64,000 bases of DNA from Streptomyces diastatochromogenes (GCF_002242805.1 NZ_MCGQ01000027.1:1-64000); one strand, 5' to 3'; shown: positions 25,041-36,470, counted from the stretch's first letter. The notes: generated by a model from the sequence alone, not told the origin. A program made the numbers and translations.

Positions 25041-26056
25041 TCAGATCGCGTCCAGGAAGTCCCTCAGGGTCTGGGAGCGTGCGGGGTGGCGTAGTTTGCT
25101 CATGGTCTTCGCCTCGATCTGGCGGATGCGTTCGCGGCTGACGCCGTAGACCTGGCCGATCTCCTCCAGCGTGCAGGGCCGGCCGCCGTACAGGCCGTAG
25201 CGGCGGGCGATGATCCCGGCCTCGCGTGCGGTCATCCCTGAGAGCAGGTGGCGGATGGCCTCCTGCAGCAGGCCGAAGGTCACCATGTCCCAGGGGGTCG
25301 GCGCGTCGCTGTCCATGATGAGGTCGCCGAACTCGGCGTCGCCGTCGTCGCTGAGCGCCGTGTGCAGCGAGACGGGTTCCCTGGTGTAGCTCTCCAGTTC
25401 CGGCAGGCGTTCCACCGGCACGTCCGCCTTGTCGGCCAGTTCCTCGGGGGTGGGCTCGCGCCCCGTCGCGTGGAGGTGTTCGCGGCGGACGCGCGCCACG
25501 CGGTTGATGACCTCCACCAGGTGCACGGGGAGGCGGATGGTCCGGCTCTGGTCGGCCAGGGCGCGGGAGATCGCCTGCCGGATCCACCAGGTCGCGTAGG
25601 TCGAGAACTTGAAGCCCTTGGCGTAGTCGAACTTCTCCACCGCCCTGATCAGCCCGCCGTTGCCTTCCTGGATCAGGTCCAGGAACTGCAGTCCGCGCCC
25701 GGTGTACCGCTTGGCCATGGCCACCACCAGCCGCAGGTTGGCCTCGATCATGTGGGTCCTGGCCCGTCGGCCGTCCTCGGCCAGCACCGCCAGCTCACGC
25801 CGGTGGCGCGGGTCGAGATCCGGTGTCTCGGACATCAGGCGTTCGGCGTACAGGCCGGCCTCGATCCGCCTGGCCAGGTCCACCTCCTGTTCGGCGGTCA
25901 GCAGCCTGACCCGGGCGATGAGCCGCAGATAGTCCCTGACCTGGTCGACCGTGCCGCCCTCGGCCGCGCGGAGTGGGTCGGGGGTGTCGGTCTCCTGTTC
26001 CTCGGCCCGTACGAGTTCCTCGGGATCGTCCATCCACGTCTCGGTGGCGGTCATGC

Positions 26057-26060
<4 letters not shown>
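25041..26060 (-). CDS. RNA polymerase sigma-70 factor, group 2 (HrdD/RpoD-like)
   Basis: 339 residues, similar in length to Streptomyces HrdD. Region 1.2 is DQVRDYLRLIARVRLLTAEQE; region 2 reads RLVVAMAKRYTGRGLQFLDL then KFDYAKGFKFSTYATWWIRQ; region 4.2 is TLEEIGQVYGVSRERIRQIE. Region 2.4 is principal-sigma-like, so it should read housekeeping-type promoters. It lacks the long N-terminal region of the essential HrdB, so it is an alternative, non-essential-type factor. ATG 26060 overlaps the stop of the uvrA paralogue (ATGA) and has GGAGG just upstream, so the two are coupled. Confidence 0.9.
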
Positions 26061-28906
<2,846 letters not shown>

Positions 28907-28951
28907 CGAATGAACGGTAACAGCTCGTGGACGGCAGGAGCGCCGCGTGTT

Positions 28952-28970
28952 TCACGCATTTCTTGCGTGA
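28952..28970. promoter_or_regulatory. Inverted repeat TCACGCA-N5-TGCGTGA upstream of uvrA
   Basis: A perfect 7-bp inverted repeat lies 46-64 nt before the uvrA GTG, in an AT-rich patch with GATATTTATCA just upstream on the minus strand. Its place fits an operator over or near the promoter of the uvrA-sigma operon. Confidence 0.5.
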
Positions 28971-29028
28971 TAAATATCGCCCTTGACGCAATAGGTGGAC
29001 GTCTGTGCAACAAACCCGGGCGAGGGCG

Positions 29029-30060
29029 TCAGGCCGCCCCGTCCGGCGGCGGGCCGCTCGTCCCCCGCACCACCAGCTTGGGGTCCAGCACGGCTTCCCT
29101 GGGTTCGAGTCCGGGGTTCTCCAGCCGCTCCACGGCGAACCGCACCGCGTGCTCCGCCATGAGCGTCGCGTCCTGGCGCACGGTGGTCAGGCCGATCGGC
29201 ATCAGGTGGGAGAGGTGGCTGTCGTCGTAGCCGACGACCGACACGTCGCGCGGGACCTCGACCCCGGCCCGCGTGAGCGCCATCAACACGCCCATCGCGC
29301 AACGGTCGTTGCCGGCGAGAATCGCCGTCGGCAGGGCGAGCCCGCGGTCGCGTTCCGCCAGGAGGAGGCGGCCGGTCTCGATGCCGGCCTGCTCGGTGTG
29401 GTCGCCGGGGATCACCCGCTGTTCGGACTCCAGGCCGTGCCGGCGCATCGCCGCCCGGTAGGCACGCCGCCGCTCGGCCGAGCCGGGGCCGCGACCGCCG
29501 TCGACGTGCACGATCCGGCGGTGGCCCAGCTCCACGAGATGCTCCATGGCCTGCCGCACACCCTTGCCCTCGGCGCTGTGCACGAAGTCCACGCGGGCAC
29601 CGGGCACACGGCGGCTGACCGAGACGGTGACCGCGCGGTGCCCGATGTCGTCGAGGTACCCGGCCTCGGCATCCGGGCCGAGCAGGATCAGTGCCTCACA
29701 CCGGTGACTGAGCAGCGCCTCCACCGCCTTGGCCTCGTTGCGGCCGGGTGCGGTGGCGGAGAGCAGGACGTCGTAGCCGAGCCGCTCGGCCTCCGGATAG
29801 ATCCCCTCGATGAGGTCCGTCTGGAACGTCTGGTGCACCGTGAACATGACGCCGAGCGTGCGGCTCCGCCCGCGCGCCAGCAGCCGGGCCGCGCTGTCGG
29901 GCCGGTAACCGATCTCGTCGGCGACGCGCAGGACCCGCTGCCGGGTCTCCTCGCTCGCCCCCGGCTGGTTGCGGAACACGATCGAGACGAGCGCCCGGGA
30001 GACGCCCGCCTTCTCGGCGACGTCCGCCATCGTGGGCCGCTGCCTGCCCGACGTATCCAC
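29029..30060 (-). CDS. LacI-family transcriptional regulator
   Basis: 343 residues: an N-terminal LacI helix-turn-helix (about 10-60, TMADVAEKAGVSRALVSIVF) and a periplasmic-binding-protein-like effector domain (TLGVMFTVHQTFQTDLIEG; LVELGHRRIVHVDGG; AILAGNDRCAMGVL; VSVVGYDDS). The GTG at 30058-30060 is chosen over a GTG four codons earlier because GGAGGG is properly spaced only from the former. It lies downstream of and in the same direction as the acyl-CoA dehydrogenase operon start region, separated by 125 nt that hold a pair of TAGAGCGC repeats. Its ligand is unknown. Confidence 0.88.
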   Translation of the reverse strand: MDTSGRQRPTMADVAEKAGVSRALVSIVFRNQPGASEETRQRVLRVADEIGYRPDSAARLLARGRSRTLGVMFTVHQTFQTDLIEGIYPEAERLGYDVLLSATAPGRNEAKAVEALLSHRCEALILLGPDAEAGYLDDIGHRAVTVSVSRRVPGARVDFVHSAEGKGVRQAMEHLVELGHRRIVHVDGGRGPGSAERRRAYRAAMRRHGLESEQRVIPGDHTEQAGIETGRLLLAERDRGLALPTAILAGNDRCAMGVLMALTRAGVEVPRDVSVVGYDDSHLSHLMPIGLTTVRQDATLMAEHAVRFAVERLENPGLEPREAVLDPKLVVRGTSGPPPDGAA

Positions 30061-30112
30061 CAGTGATCCCACCCTCCGACGGCGCCCTTGACAGAGGTCA
30101 TCGTACTCGTCC

Positions 30113-30133
30113 TAGAGCGCACTAGTAGAGCGC
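30113..30133. promoter_or_regulatory. Direct repeat TAGAGCGC x2 upstream of the LacI gene
   Basis: Two copies of TAGAGCGC start 13 bp apart (30113 and 30126) in the LacI leader, 53-73 nt before its GTG. AGAGCGCTCT-like half sites are common for LacI proteins, so this may be an autoregulatory operator. Confidence 0.35.
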
Positions 30134-30185
30134 GGCAGCACACATGCGGACAGCGCGTGGGAGCACCCCGGCACCTGCACGAGGT

Positions 30186-31352
30186 TCAGGCGTCGAGTCC
30201 TCCCCGCTTCACCAGCTGGGCCGCGATGACGTTGCGCTGGATCTCGTTCGTGCCCTCGCCGACGATCATCAGCGGGGCGTCGCGGAAGTAGCGCTCCACG
30301 TCGAACTCGGTCGAGTAGCCGTAAGCGCCGTGAATACGGACGGCGTTGAGGGCGATCTGCATGGCCGTCTCGGACGCGAACAGCTTGGCCATGCCCGCCT
30401 CCATGTCCACCCGTCGGCCCGCATCGGCCTCGCGGGCCGCGTACAGGGTCAGCTGGCGGGCCGCGGTCAGTGAAGTGGCCATGTCGGCGAGGTGGTTGCC
30501 GATGGACTGGTGCTGCCAGATCGGCTTGCCGAACGACTCGCGCTCCTGGGCGTAGGCGAGCGAGTCCTCCAGCGCCGCCCGGCCCACCCCGAGGGCGCGG
30601 GCGGCGACCTGGAGCCGGCCCGTCTCCAGGCCCTTCATCATCTGGGCGAACCCCTTGCCCTCGACCCCGCCGAGTACGGCGTCGGCCGGCACCCGGTAGT
30701 CCTCGAAGGACAGCTCGCAGCTCTCCACGCCCTTGTAGCCGAGCTTGGGCAGGTCGCGCGAGACGGTGAGTCCGGGGCCGTGCTCGGCGAGGAGGACGGA
30801 GATGCCCCGGTGGGCGGGGCTCGCCTCCGGATCCGTCTTGCACAGCAGGGCGATCAGCCGGGAGCGGCGGGAGTTGGTGATCCATGTCTTCGCCCCGTCG
30901 ACCACGTAGCCGTCGGCGTCCTTGCGGGCGACCGTGCGGATGGCCTGGAGGTCGGAGCCGCCGCCCGGCTCGGTCAGGGCCATCGTCGCCCGGACCTCAC
31001 CGGTGGCCATCCTCGGCAGGTAGCGGCGCTTCTGCTCCTCGGTGCCGAAGTGCAGCAGCAGCTTGGCGACCACCGTGTGCCCGCCCATCGCGCCGGCCAG
31101 GCTCATCCAGCCGCGCGCCAGCTCCTCGGTGATCAGGACGTAGCAGGGCGTGGAGACGGGTGTGCCGCCGTACTCCTGCGGGACGGCGAGGCCGAAGACG
31201 CCGAGTTCCTTCATCCGGTCGATGAGGGCTTCGGGGTAGGTGTCGGTGTGCTCCAGTTCCCGGACGACCGGCCTGACGTCCTTGTCGACGAAGTCGCGCA
31301 CCGTCCTGACGATGAACTGTTCGTCCTCGGAGAGGATGTCGAGGGTGCTCAT
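30186..31352 (-). CDS. Acyl-CoA dehydrogenase
   Basis: 388 residues, typical FAD-dependent acyl-CoA dehydrogenase. It has the flavin/substrate segment TMALTEPGGGSDLQAIRT, the KTWITNSRRS loop, the DYRVPADAVLG loop and the C-terminal IHGAYGYSTEFDVERYFRDA with VGEGTNEIQRNVIAAQL. It would introduce a trans-2 double bond into an acyl-CoA. The CaiB-type CoA-transferase gene lies 47 nt upstream in the same direction, so the enzyme probably acts on the CoA ester made there. A divergent LysR gene and ThDP-decarboxylase/HTD2 genes complete the cluster. The exact acyl chain cannot be read from sequence. Confidence 0.9.
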   Translation of the reverse strand: MSTLDILSEDEQFIVRTVRDFVDKDVRPVVRELEHTDTYPEALIDRMKELGVFGLAVPQEYGGTPVSTPCYVLITEELARGWMSLAGAMGGHTVVAKLLLHFGTEEQKRRYLPRMATGEVRATMALTEPGGGSDLQAIRTVARKDADGYVVDGAKTWITNSRRSRLIALLCKTDPEASPAHRGISVLLAEHGPGLTVSRDLPKLGYKGVESCELSFEDYRVPADAVLGGVEGKGFAQMMKGLETGRLQVAARALGVGRAALEDSLAYAQERESFGKPIWQHQSIGNHLADMATSLTAARQLTLYAAREADAGRRVDMEAGMAKLFASETAMQIALNAVRIHGAYGYSTEFDVERYFRDAPLMIVGEGTNEIQRNVIAAQLVKRGGLDA

Positions 31353-31399
31353 GGTGTGATGACGCTCCTTGCGGGAAGTTCCGTCCGTGCCCGGCCGGT

Positions 31400-32599
31400 T
31401 CAGATGACGCCGTCGGTGCGCAGGTCCGCCGTGTCGGCCGCGCTGTACCCCAGTTCAGCCAGGATCCGCTCGGTGTGCTCGCCCACGGCGGGGACGGCGT
31501 CCATCCGGGGACTGGTGCCGGCCAGGTCCACCGGCGGCAGCAGCGCCGGGGCCGTCGCTCCCCCGGAGGTCCGCACGTCCCGCCAGCGCTCGCGGCCGGC
31601 GAGCACGGGGTGGGCGAGGAAGCCCTCTACGTCGTTGACTCCGGAGTTGGCGATGCCGGCCTCGTCCAGCGCCTTCATCGCCTCGGCGCTGCTCGACCGC
31701 GCGAACCGCTCGGCCAGCAGGGCGTCCAGCTCCGCCCGATGGGTCACGCGGTCGGCGTTGGTGGCGAAGCGCGGGTCGTCGACAAGGCCGGGAGCTTCGA
31801 GGAACCGTTCGCACAGGGCGGCCCATTCGTGTTCGTTCTGGACGGAGAACAGGACGTCCTTGCCGTCGGCGGCGGTGTGGGTGCCGTAGGGGGCGATGGT
31901 GGCGTGCCGGGTGCCGAGCCGCGGAGGCTGGGTGCCGCCGAAGCGGGTGTAGTGGGCCGGCTGGCTCATCCACTCCGCCAGCGCCTCGAACAGCGACACC
32001 TCGACCGCGCGGGCGACGCCCGTGGTGGCCCGGGTGAACAGGGCGGTGAGGATGCCGGAGAACGCGTACATGCCGGCGGCGATGTCGGCGATCGAGATGC
32101 CGACGCGGGCGGGCCCGTCGGGGCCTCCGGTGAGGGAGACCAGGCCGGTCTGGCACTGCACCAGCAGGTCGTAGGCCTTGCGGCCGGCCCACGGCCCGCT
32201 GGATCCGTAGCCCGTCACGGAGCAGGGAACGAGGGACGGGAAGCGCCCGGCGAGCGCCGCCGCTCCGAAGCCCATCCCGGCGGCCGCGCCCGGGGCCAGG
32301 TTCTGCACGAACACGTCGGCCCGGGTGAGGAGTTGCTCTAGGATCTGCCGCCCGGCGTCCGACTTCAGGTCGAGTGTCAGGGACTCCTTCGAGCGGTTGA
32401 GCCAGAAGAAGTAGCTGGAGTCGCCGTGCACGGTCGTGTCGTAGCGGCGGGCGAAGTCGCCTCCTGAGGGGCGCTCCACCTTGATGACCCGGGCGCCGAG
32501 GTCGGCCAGCTGCCGGGTGGCGAAGGGGGCCGCCACCGCCTGCTCGACGCTGACGACGGTGATGCCGTGGAGCGGCAGGTCTTCCGGGGGTTCGGTCAT
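31400..32599 (-). CDS. CaiB/BaiF (family III) CoA-transferase
   Basis: 399 residues with the family III layout: N-terminal ITVVSVEQAVAAPFATRQLADLGARVIKVE and SYFFWLNRSKESLTLDL, and the likely catalytic aspartate in SIADIAAGMYAF. Such enzymes move CoA between an acyl-CoA donor and a carboxylic acid, often a dicarboxylate. It is the first gene of the leftward operon and diverges from a LysR gene with 129 nt between the starts. With the acyl-CoA dehydrogenase it would activate and then oxidise an organic acid. Confidence 0.9.
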   Translation of the reverse strand: MTEPPEDLPLHGITVVSVEQAVAAPFATRQLADLGARVIKVERPSGGDFARRYDTTVHGDSSYFFWLNRSKESLTLDLKSDAGRQILEQLLTRADVFVQNLAPGAAAGMGFGAAALAGRFPSLVPCSVTGYGSSGPWAGRKAYDLLVQCQTGLVSLTGGPDGPARVGISIADIAAGMYAFSGILTALFTRATTGVARAVEVSLFEALAEWMSQPAHYTRFGGTQPPRLGTRHATIAPYGTHTAADGKDVLFSVQNEHEWAALCERFLEAPGLVDDPRFATNADRVTHRAELDALLAERFARSSSAEAMKALDEAGIANSGVNDVEGFLAHPVLAGRERWRDVRTSGGATAPALLPPVDLAGTSPRMDAVPAVGEHTERILAELGYSAADTADLRTDGVI

Positions 32600-32728
32600 G
32601 CGGTGACCTCCAGGCGGGTTTCTGTCCCTGACCAGGCAGTACCATCATGAAGACTCATGGCAGGCGGAGTGAAATAGCAATACGTGATCGAGCCATGCGC
32701 ACCGCGGATGGCTCCGGAGGAAGCGACC

Positions 32729-33676
32729 GTGGACGTCAGACAGCTCAAGGCCCTGGTCACCGTCGCCGAGGTGGGCAGTGTCACGCGGGCCGCCGAGCTG
32801 CTGCACCTGGTGCAGCCCGCGGTCACCCGGCAGATCCGCACGCTGGAGCAGGAGCTGGGCGTCCCCCTCTTCGAGCGCACCCGCCAGGGCATGCGGCCGA
32901 CGGAGGCCGGCGCGATCATGGTGGACCGCGCCCGCCGCGCCCTGAACGAACTGGAGCGGGCCCGTGCCGAGGTGCGGCCGGCTCCCGGTGTGGTGACCGG
33001 CATCGTCACGGTCGGCCTGCTCGAGAGCACCGCCGAGCTGCTGGCCGAACCGCTCGTACGTGCCGTGGCCCGCGACCACCCGGGCATCGAACTGCGCCTG
33101 ATGACCGCCTACTCCGGGCATCTGCAGCAGTGGCTCGACGACGGGGACCTCGATCTGAGCCTGCTGTACAACCTGGACAGCACGCCGTCGCTCAACGCCC
33201 GTCCGCTGGTACGGGAACACCTGTGGGTGGTCGCTCCCGCGGCGGCCGGTCTGCGGGCGGACCGGCCCGTCCCGTTCGCCGAGGCCGCCGCCCACCCGCT
33301 CGTGATGCCCGCCTCCGGTCACGCGCTGCGCGCCCTGATCGACGCCGCCGCGGGACGGGCCGGGGCCGAGCTGGACGTCGCCGTCCAGACCAACTCCATG
33401 CGGGTGCAGAAGCAGCTCGTGCTGGCCGGGCACGGCTGGACCGTACTGCCCGGCGTCGGGATCGCCGAGGACGTCGCCGCCGGCACGCTCAGCGCCGCGC
33501 CGCTGTCCGAGCCGGACGTGTGGCGCTCGATCGTCCTCGCCACGCCGAGATCCGGGCGGACGCCGCCCGCCGTGCAGGTCGTCGCGCGCGAGCTGGTGCA
33601 GCGGATCCGCACGGAGGTGACCGGCGGCCGCTGGCTCTCCGCCCGGCTCCAGGAAACCGACGCCACCGAGCAGTAG
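32729..33676 (+). CDS. LysR-family transcriptional regulator
   Basis: 315 residues. Winged helix at the N-terminus (VDVRQLKALVTVAEVGSVTRAAELLHLVQPAVTRQ) and a periplasmic-binding-protein-like effector domain from about 92. The GTG at 32729 has CGGAGG 8 nt upstream and gives the canonical family start; in-frame codons upstream lack similarity. It sits between the leftward CoA-transferase operon and the rightward ThDP-decarboxylase genes, the usual position for a LysR activator, and may control both sides. Confidence 0.9.
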   Translation: MDVRQLKALVTVAEVGSVTRAAELLHLVQPAVTRQIRTLEQELGVPLFERTRQGMRPTEAGAIMVDRARRALNELERARAEVRPAPGVVTGIVTVGLLESTAELLAEPLVRAVARDHPGIELRLMTAYSGHLQQWLDDGDLDLSLLYNLDSTPSLNARPLVREHLWVVAPAAAGLRADRPVPFAEAAAHPLVMPASGHALRALIDAAAGRAGAELDVAVQTNSMRVQKQLVLAGHGWTVLPGVGIAEDVAAGTLSAAPLSEPDVWRSIVLATPRSGRTPPAVQVVARELVQRIRTEVTGGRWLSARLQETDATEQ

Positions 33677-33739
33677 TCATACGGGCAGCGCATACCGCGA
33701 TCACGGTTTTCTATTGTTCCGCGCCATCCATCAGCACTC

Positions 33740-34294
33740 ATGATGGGCGGCATGAACGAGACACCCGTTCCCGCCCCGCCCTCCTGGCAGGAGGACGTGT
33801 TCGCCGCCCTGAAGAACCGCGGGATCCAGCAGATCGCCTACGTGCCGGACGCCGGCCACTCCCATGTGATCGACGAGGCGCGGCGGGACCCCGGCATCCA
33901 CGACGTGGTGCTGACCACGGAGGAGGAGGGCGTCGCCGTCGTGAGCGGCGCCTGGCTGGGCGGGCAGCGGGCGGTGCTGCTCATGCAGAGCAGCGGGGTC
34001 GGCAACTGCGTCAACATGTTCTCCCTGCTGGAGATGGGCCGGTTCCCCTTCCTGACGCTGGTGACGATGCGCGGCGAGTACGCCGAGTTCAACCCCTGGC
34101 AGGGGCCCATGGGCCGGACCACCGGGCAGGCGCTGGAGCTGATGGGCGTCACCGTCCTGCGCGCCGACTACCCGGACGAGGTCGGGGACACCGTCGAGGC
34201 GGCCCTGGACTCGGTGTTCGGGGCCGGTGAGCGCGTCGCCGTACTGCTCGGACAGAAGCTGATCGGCCGCAAGAAGTGGGAGCGCAACGGATGA
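33740..34294 (+). CDS. Split ThDP-dependent decarboxylase, PYR-domain subunit (ComD-like)
   Basis: 184 residues, equal to one thiamine-diphosphate PYR domain: QIAYVPDAGHSHVIDEA, the activating glutamate region VVLTTEEEGVAVVSGAW, and GRFPFLTLVTMRGEYAEFNP. It resembles the alpha subunit of sulfopyruvate or phosphonopyruvate decarboxylases, in which PYR and PP domains are separate polypeptides. Its stop overlaps the start of the PP-domain gene (ATGA), so the two form one enzyme. The start is uncertain: ATGs at 33740, 33743 and 33752 are all possible and none has a strong ribosome site. Confidence 0.82.
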   Translation: MMGGMNETPVPAPPSWQEDVFAALKNRGIQQIAYVPDAGHSHVIDEARRDPGIHDVVLTTEEEGVAVVSGAWLGGQRAVLLMQSSGVGNCVNMFSLLEMGRFPFLTLVTMRGEYAEFNPWQGPMGRTTGQALELMGVTVLRADYPDEVGDTVEAALDSVFGAGERVAVLLGQKLIGRKKWERNG

Positions 34295-34884
34295 CCGCCA
34301 CGCCTGTACGACTCGATCGGCGCAGGTTCGTCGCCGACCTGATCGCCCGCCTCCCCGAGGACGCCCTCGTCGTCACCGGGCTCGGCTCGCCCAGCTACGA
34401 CGTGTTCGCCGCCGGAGACCGGCCGGGCACCTTCTACCTCTGGGGCGCCATGGGCGGCGCCGCCCCGCTCGCCCTCGGTCTCGCCCTCGCCCAGCCGGGC
34501 CGCCCGGTCGTGGCGGTCACCGGCGACGGCGAACACCTCATGGGCATCGGCACGTTGGCCACGATCGGCGCCAAGCTGCCGCCCAACCTGACCCTCGTGG
34601 TGCTGGACAACGCCCACTTCGGCGAGACCGGCATGCAGCCCAGCCACACCGGCCTCGGCACCGATCTCGTCGCCGTCGCCCAGGGCTTCGGCATCCGCGG
34701 AGCCGTACGGATCACCGACCCGGCGCAGACCGAGGACCTCGCCACCCGGATCAAGGCGCGCGCCGCGACCACGTACGCGCAGGTGCTGATCAGCACCAGC
34801 GAGCCGCCGCGTGCCCTCCCCCCGCGCGACGGCGTCGCGAACAAGAACTCCTTCCGCGCGGCGCTCGGCCTGAGCAGCTTCTGA
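34291..34884 (+). CDS. Split ThDP-dependent decarboxylase, PP-domain subunit (ComE-like)
   Basis: 197 residues holding the ThDP pyrophosphate/Mg motif: VTGDGEHLMGIGTLATIGAK (GDG at 78-80) followed about 25 residues later by VVLDNAHFGETG (DN 106-107). The ending of the motif, then QPSHTGLGTDL, resembles sulfopyruvate decarboxylase beta subunits. It works with the upstream PYR subunit on a 2-oxo acid or a related 2-hydroxyacyl substrate. It is followed after 15 nt by an HTD2-like hydratase gene. No sulfonate- or phosphonate-specific genes are near, so the substrate is probably not sulfopyruvate. Confidence 0.83.
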   Translation: MTATPVRLDRRRFVADLIARLPEDALVVTGLGSPSYDVFAAGDRPGTFYLWGAMGGAAPLALGLALAQPGRPVVAVTGDGEHLMGIGTLATIGAKLPPNLTLVVLDNAHFGETGMQPSHTGLGTDLVAVAQGFGIRGAVRITDPAQTEDLATRIKARAATTYAQVLISTSEPPRALPPRDGVANKNSFRAALGLSSF

Positions 34885-34899
34885 TCCGGCGGTGCGAGC

Positions 34900-35769
34900 A
34901 TGCCTTCCGCATCCCTCCCGCTCGGCTCCTACGTGGAGTCGTGGAATCCCGGTCCGCTCACGGACGAGGACGCCCTGCACCCGGGTCCGGCAGCGGCCGT
35001 GTCCGCGCTCCTGGACCTGCCCGACTCCGTCGCCACGTCCGGGGACCCCCTGCCGCCCCTGTGGCAGTGGTTCTACTTCCTGCACTGGCCCGCCCAGCGG
35101 CAGCTCGGCCCCGACGGCCATCTGCGCGACGCGCGGTTCCTGCCGCCCATCCCGGATCGGCAGCGGATGTTCGCCGGCGGCCGCTGCGAGATCACCGAGC
35201 CGCTGCGCCTCGGCGAACCGGCCGCTCGTGTCAGCAGCCTGACCGCGGTGACGGCCAAGCGCGGGCGCACCGGAGAGCTGCTGTTCGTCACGGAACGCCA
35301 GGAGTTCCGGCAGTACGGCCGCACCTGCCTGGTCGAGGAACAGGACATCGTCTACCGGTCGGGGCGCGGCGCCGGGCAGCATCCGGCCGCGCTGGACGAC
35401 CGGGCCGTCCCCCTGGCCGAGGGCCCGTGGCAGTTGCGCCTGCGGCCGGATCCGACGCTGCTGTTCCGGTTCAGCGCCCTCACCGCCAACGCACACCGCA
35501 TCCATTACGACGCCCCGTACTGCCACGACACGGAGGGCTATCCCGGTCTCGTGGTCCACGGCCCCCTGCTGGCGCTGCTGATGCTGGAGTCGGTCCGCAG
35601 GAACGCCCCGGAGCGCCGGATCCGGTCCCTGTCCTACCGGCTGCACCGGCCGGCGTTCGCCGGCGAGCACCTCCTGGCCGTCGGCACGCCCTCCGCCCGA
35701 CAGGCGCAGCTGTGCGTCGCGACACACCGGGAGGCCCGGCACGCATCCGCCGAGGTGACGTTCACCTGA
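34900..35769 (+). CDS. HTD2 / mesaconyl-C4-CoA hydratase-like MaoC-family protein
   Basis: 289 residues. The N-terminal half is a FAS1-like dehydratase region (DPLPPLWQWFYFLHWPAQRQLGPDGH shortened to its conserved core WQWFYFLHW). The C-terminal half has the hot-dog signature FRFSALTANAHRIHYDAPYC and YPGLVVHGPLLALLML, which carry the catalytic Asp/His of HTD2-type hydratases. Close relatives include mesaconyl-C4-CoA hydratase. It would hydrate or dehydrate a beta-position acyl-CoA, consistent with the divergent CoA-transferase and dehydrogenase genes. It is the last gene of the three-gene rightward operon, and converges on the PadR gene. Confidence 0.85.
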   Translation: MPSASLPLGSYVESWNPGPLTDEDALHPGPAAAVSALLDLPDSVATSGDPLPPLWQWFYFLHWPAQRQLGPDGHLRDARFLPPIPDRQRMFAGGRCEITEPLRLGEPAARVSSLTAVTAKRGRTGELLFVTERQEFRQYGRTCLVEEQDIVYRSGRGAGQHPAALDDRAVPLAEGPWQLRLRPDPTLLFRFSALTANAHRIHYDAPYCHDTEGYPGLVVHGPLLALLMLESVRRNAPERRIRSLSYRLHRPAFAGEHLLAVGTPSARQAQLCVATHREARHASAEVTFT

Positions 35770-35790
35770 AGCAGCGGCGCGGCGACCTGA

Positions 35791-36369
35791 TCACTCGGCC
35801 CGTGCGGCGAGTGCCGCGGTGCGCTGATCGAGCCGCTTCAGAGCGACCTCGCCCCACCGGAGATTGTCCTGCTCCAGGGACAGGCCGCGCAGCAAGGTGA
35901 GGTAGGGGCCGATGCGTTCGGCGGTGCCGAAGTACTCGTCCTCGGTACGTCCGGCGAGCAGGCGCTCGCGGGCTCGCTCGAAGCGGACGACCTTGGCGGC
36001 GGCCAGTTCCATGCGCTGGGCGATCGCCGCACGCACGGCCTGGAGATCGCCGACGTCGACGCACTGGACCTTGACCAGCAGTTCGTCCCTGATCGCGGTC
36101 GGCTTGGCGGGAGGCTCGGTGGTGTAGGCGTGCACGGCCGCATACCCGGCCTCGGTGAGCGAGAAGAGCCGCTTGTTGGGCCTGCGCTCCTGCTGGACGA
36201 AGCGAGCGGCGACGAGGCCCTCGCTCTCCATGCGCTCCAGCTCCCGGTAGATCTGCTGCGGGGTGGCCATCCAGAAGTTGGCGACCGAGGACTGGAACCC
36301 CTTCGCGAGGTCGTACCCGGACGCCTCACCCTCCAAGAGCGCGGCCATCACCGCATTGCGCAGAGCCAT
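35791..36369 (-). CDS. PadR-family transcriptional regulator
   Basis: 192 residues: an N-terminal winged helix (AVMAALLEGEASGYDLAKGF; WMATPQQIYRELERMESEGLV; LFSLTEAGYAAV) and a C-terminal helical PadR_C dimerisation domain (about 95-180). The ATG at 36367-36369 is preferred over a TTG 9 nt upstream. No strong ribosome site precedes it, so it may be leaderless. A perfect 17-bp inverted repeat begins 14 nt upstream and is its likely operator. It lies downstream of a DUF3533 membrane gene transcribed the same way, a common PadR arrangement for controlling membrane or efflux proteins. Confidence 0.88.
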   Translation of the reverse strand: MALRNAVMAALLEGEASGYDLAKGFQSSVANFWMATPQQIYRELERMESEGLVAARFVQQERRPNKRLFSLTEAGYAAVHAYTTEPPAKPTAIRDELLVKVQCVDVGDLQAVRAAIAQRMELAAAKVVRFERARERLLAGRTEDEYFGTAERIGPYLTLLRGLSLEQDNLRWGEVALKRLDQRTAALAARAE

Positions 36370-36382
36370 GACCGCCAATTTA

Positions 36383-36428
36383 GCACCGGATGGGAATATT
36401 CAAAAAGTTGCATATTCCCATCCGGTGC
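36383..36428. promoter_or_regulatory. Perfect 17-bp inverted repeat upstream of padR (putative operator)
   Basis: GCACCGGATGGGAATAT (36383-36399) is repeated in inverse as ATATTCCCATCCGGTGC (36412-36428) with a 12-nt spacer. It lies 14-59 nt before the PadR ATG. The AT-containing inner part and dyad symmetry suit a PadR autoregulatory operator covering the promoter. A role as a transcript terminator for the DUF3533 gene is also possible. Confidence 0.6.
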
Positions 36429-36434
36429 CGAGGG

Positions 36435-36466
36435 GGGGTTCAGCCGGGGTTCAGCGGGGGTTCAGC
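36435..36466. repeat. Three direct copies of GGGGTTCAGC at 11-bp spacing
   Basis: GGGGTTCAGC occurs at 36435-36444, 36446-36455 and 36457-36466, just past the DUF3533 stop. The one-turn spacing puts all copies on the same DNA face. It may be a protein-binding array or simple slippage expansion. Confidence 0.6.
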
Positions 36467-36470
36467 GGCA

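Noticed and set aside
34291..34884. Assignment of the split ThDP enzyme as sulfopyruvate decarboxylase
   Set aside because: Domain match only; no coenzyme M, sulfonate or phosphonate genes lie nearby, and the CoA-ester enzymes suggest another substrate.
36435..36466. Possible CRISPR-like array
   Set aside because: Only three 10-bp copies with 1-bp gaps; there are no spacers and no cas genes.
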